Of a stretch of DNA of 7,044 nt, positions 6,895 through 7,044 are shown piece after piece. Within the stretch, counting starts at the first letter, position 1, and each line of letters opens with the position of its first letter. A program made the translations under genes and the position numbers. The notes beneath the pieces are model-generated. The model saw nothing but the letters and a program-made list of their open reading frames with translations. It was not told the origin of the DNA and ran no database searches. Source of the stretch: Granulosicoccus sp964435305 (GTDB taxonomy: Bacteria; Pseudomonadota; Gammaproteobacteria; Granulosicoccales; Granulosicoccaceae); NCBI GenBank assembly GCA_964435305.1, contig CAYSZH010000203.1:1-7044 (forward strand), given 5' to 3'.

Positions 6895-6931
6895 GTTCAG
6901 CTGAACGATCTGTATTAAAACAATCGTTCAG
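6895..6931. repeat. Cluster of GTTCAG half-sites: a 12-base palindrome overlapping a 9-bp inverted repeat
   Basis: GTTCAGCTGAAC (6895-6906) is a perfect 12-base palindrome. Its right half begins a second structure: CTGAACGAT (6901-6909), a 13-base spacer, then ATCGTTCAG (6923-6931), a perfect 9-bp inverted repeat. Three GTTCAG half-sites thus lie within 37 bases, about 190-225 bases upstream of the solute-binding gene and in otherwise gene-free DNA. This is the layout of a DNA-binding dimer's operator. A hairpin with a 13-base loop is also possible. The bound regulator is unknown. Confidence 0.5.
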
Positions 6932-7044
6932 TGACCATTATGTTCCAGTTACGCGCTTACGTCATATGATAAAAACGCAGTGCAACCATCAAATAATTTG
7001 CTATCGATCTAGTGGAAAGATCCATTTATATTTTCACACGTCTT

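Larger units (their letters stand above)
6761..7044. other. Gene-free flank upstream of the solute-binding gene
   Basis: Apart from the repeats at 6895-6931 and the weak -10 element, I see no gene here. A frame from ATG 6966 stays open to the window edge for 26 codons, but it has no ribosome site and its residues do not resemble a known protein start. The DNA is AT-richer than the genes. Any promoter for a gene to the right would lie in this stretch. Confidence 0.5.

Noticed and set aside
6926..6950. Alphaproteobacterial LexA box (GTTC-N7-GTTC) from GTTC at 6926 and 6942
   Set aside because: The spacing is 12 bases instead of 7, and the other content does not suggest an alphaproteobacterium.
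6966..7044. Start of a plus-strand gene at ATG 6966
   Set aside because: Open to the edge for only 26 codons, no ribosome site, and residues unlike a usual protein start.

Overview
The window reads as part of the chromosome of a Gram-negative, probably gammaproteobacterial and perhaps aquatic, bacterium. This rests on two large GGDEF-EAL proteins, one of them spanning the inner membrane with a big periplasmic domain, and on a periplasmic solute-binding protein with a Sec signal peptide. The base composition is moderate. No rRNA, tRNA, CRISPR array, insertion sequence or phage gene is visible.

Layout. Bases 2-76 (+) hold the last 24 codons of a gene entering from the left; the tail resembles the C-terminus of extended short-chain dehydrogenases/epimerases, but this is weak. 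A 197-base gap follows. Bases 274-3069 (+) encode a soluble PAS-GAF-GAF-GGDEF-EAL protein of 931 residues. A 119-base gap with a possible promoter leads to bases 3189-5660 (+), which encode a membrane GGDEF-EAL protein of 823 residues. A 63-base gap with nested inverted repeats separates it from a convergent gene at 5724-6704 (-). That gene encodes a secreted solute-binding protein of the bacterial family-3 (amino-acid type) fold. Bases 6705-7044 contain no convincing gene but hold three groups of perfect inverted repeats upstream of the solute-binding gene.

How they may work together. Both large proteins have cyclic-di-GMP synthesis (GGDEF) and breakdown (EAL) domains, one reading cytoplasmic cues (PAS, GAF) and the other periplasmic cues. 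The first keeps all recognised residues of both active sites. The second keeps a complete EAL site, but its GGDEF site has lost the first metal-binding Asp (Asn420) and a second conserved patch, so it looks biased towards phosphodiesterase activity. Both have lost the RxxD inhibitory site. The solute-binding protein has no permease beside it. It could be a sensing partner for the periplasmic domain next door, but the convergent orientation gives no operon support.

The most unusual points are the architecture of the solute-binding protein, the degenerate GGDEF site in the second enzyme, and the ACGAT/ATCGT inverted repeats upstream of the solute-binding gene. The solute-binding protein stops where the C-terminal helices should follow, carries a segment resembling those helices at its N-terminus, and has an open alternative frame running on to the neighbour's stop codon. 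No clear new multi-gene system is visible.
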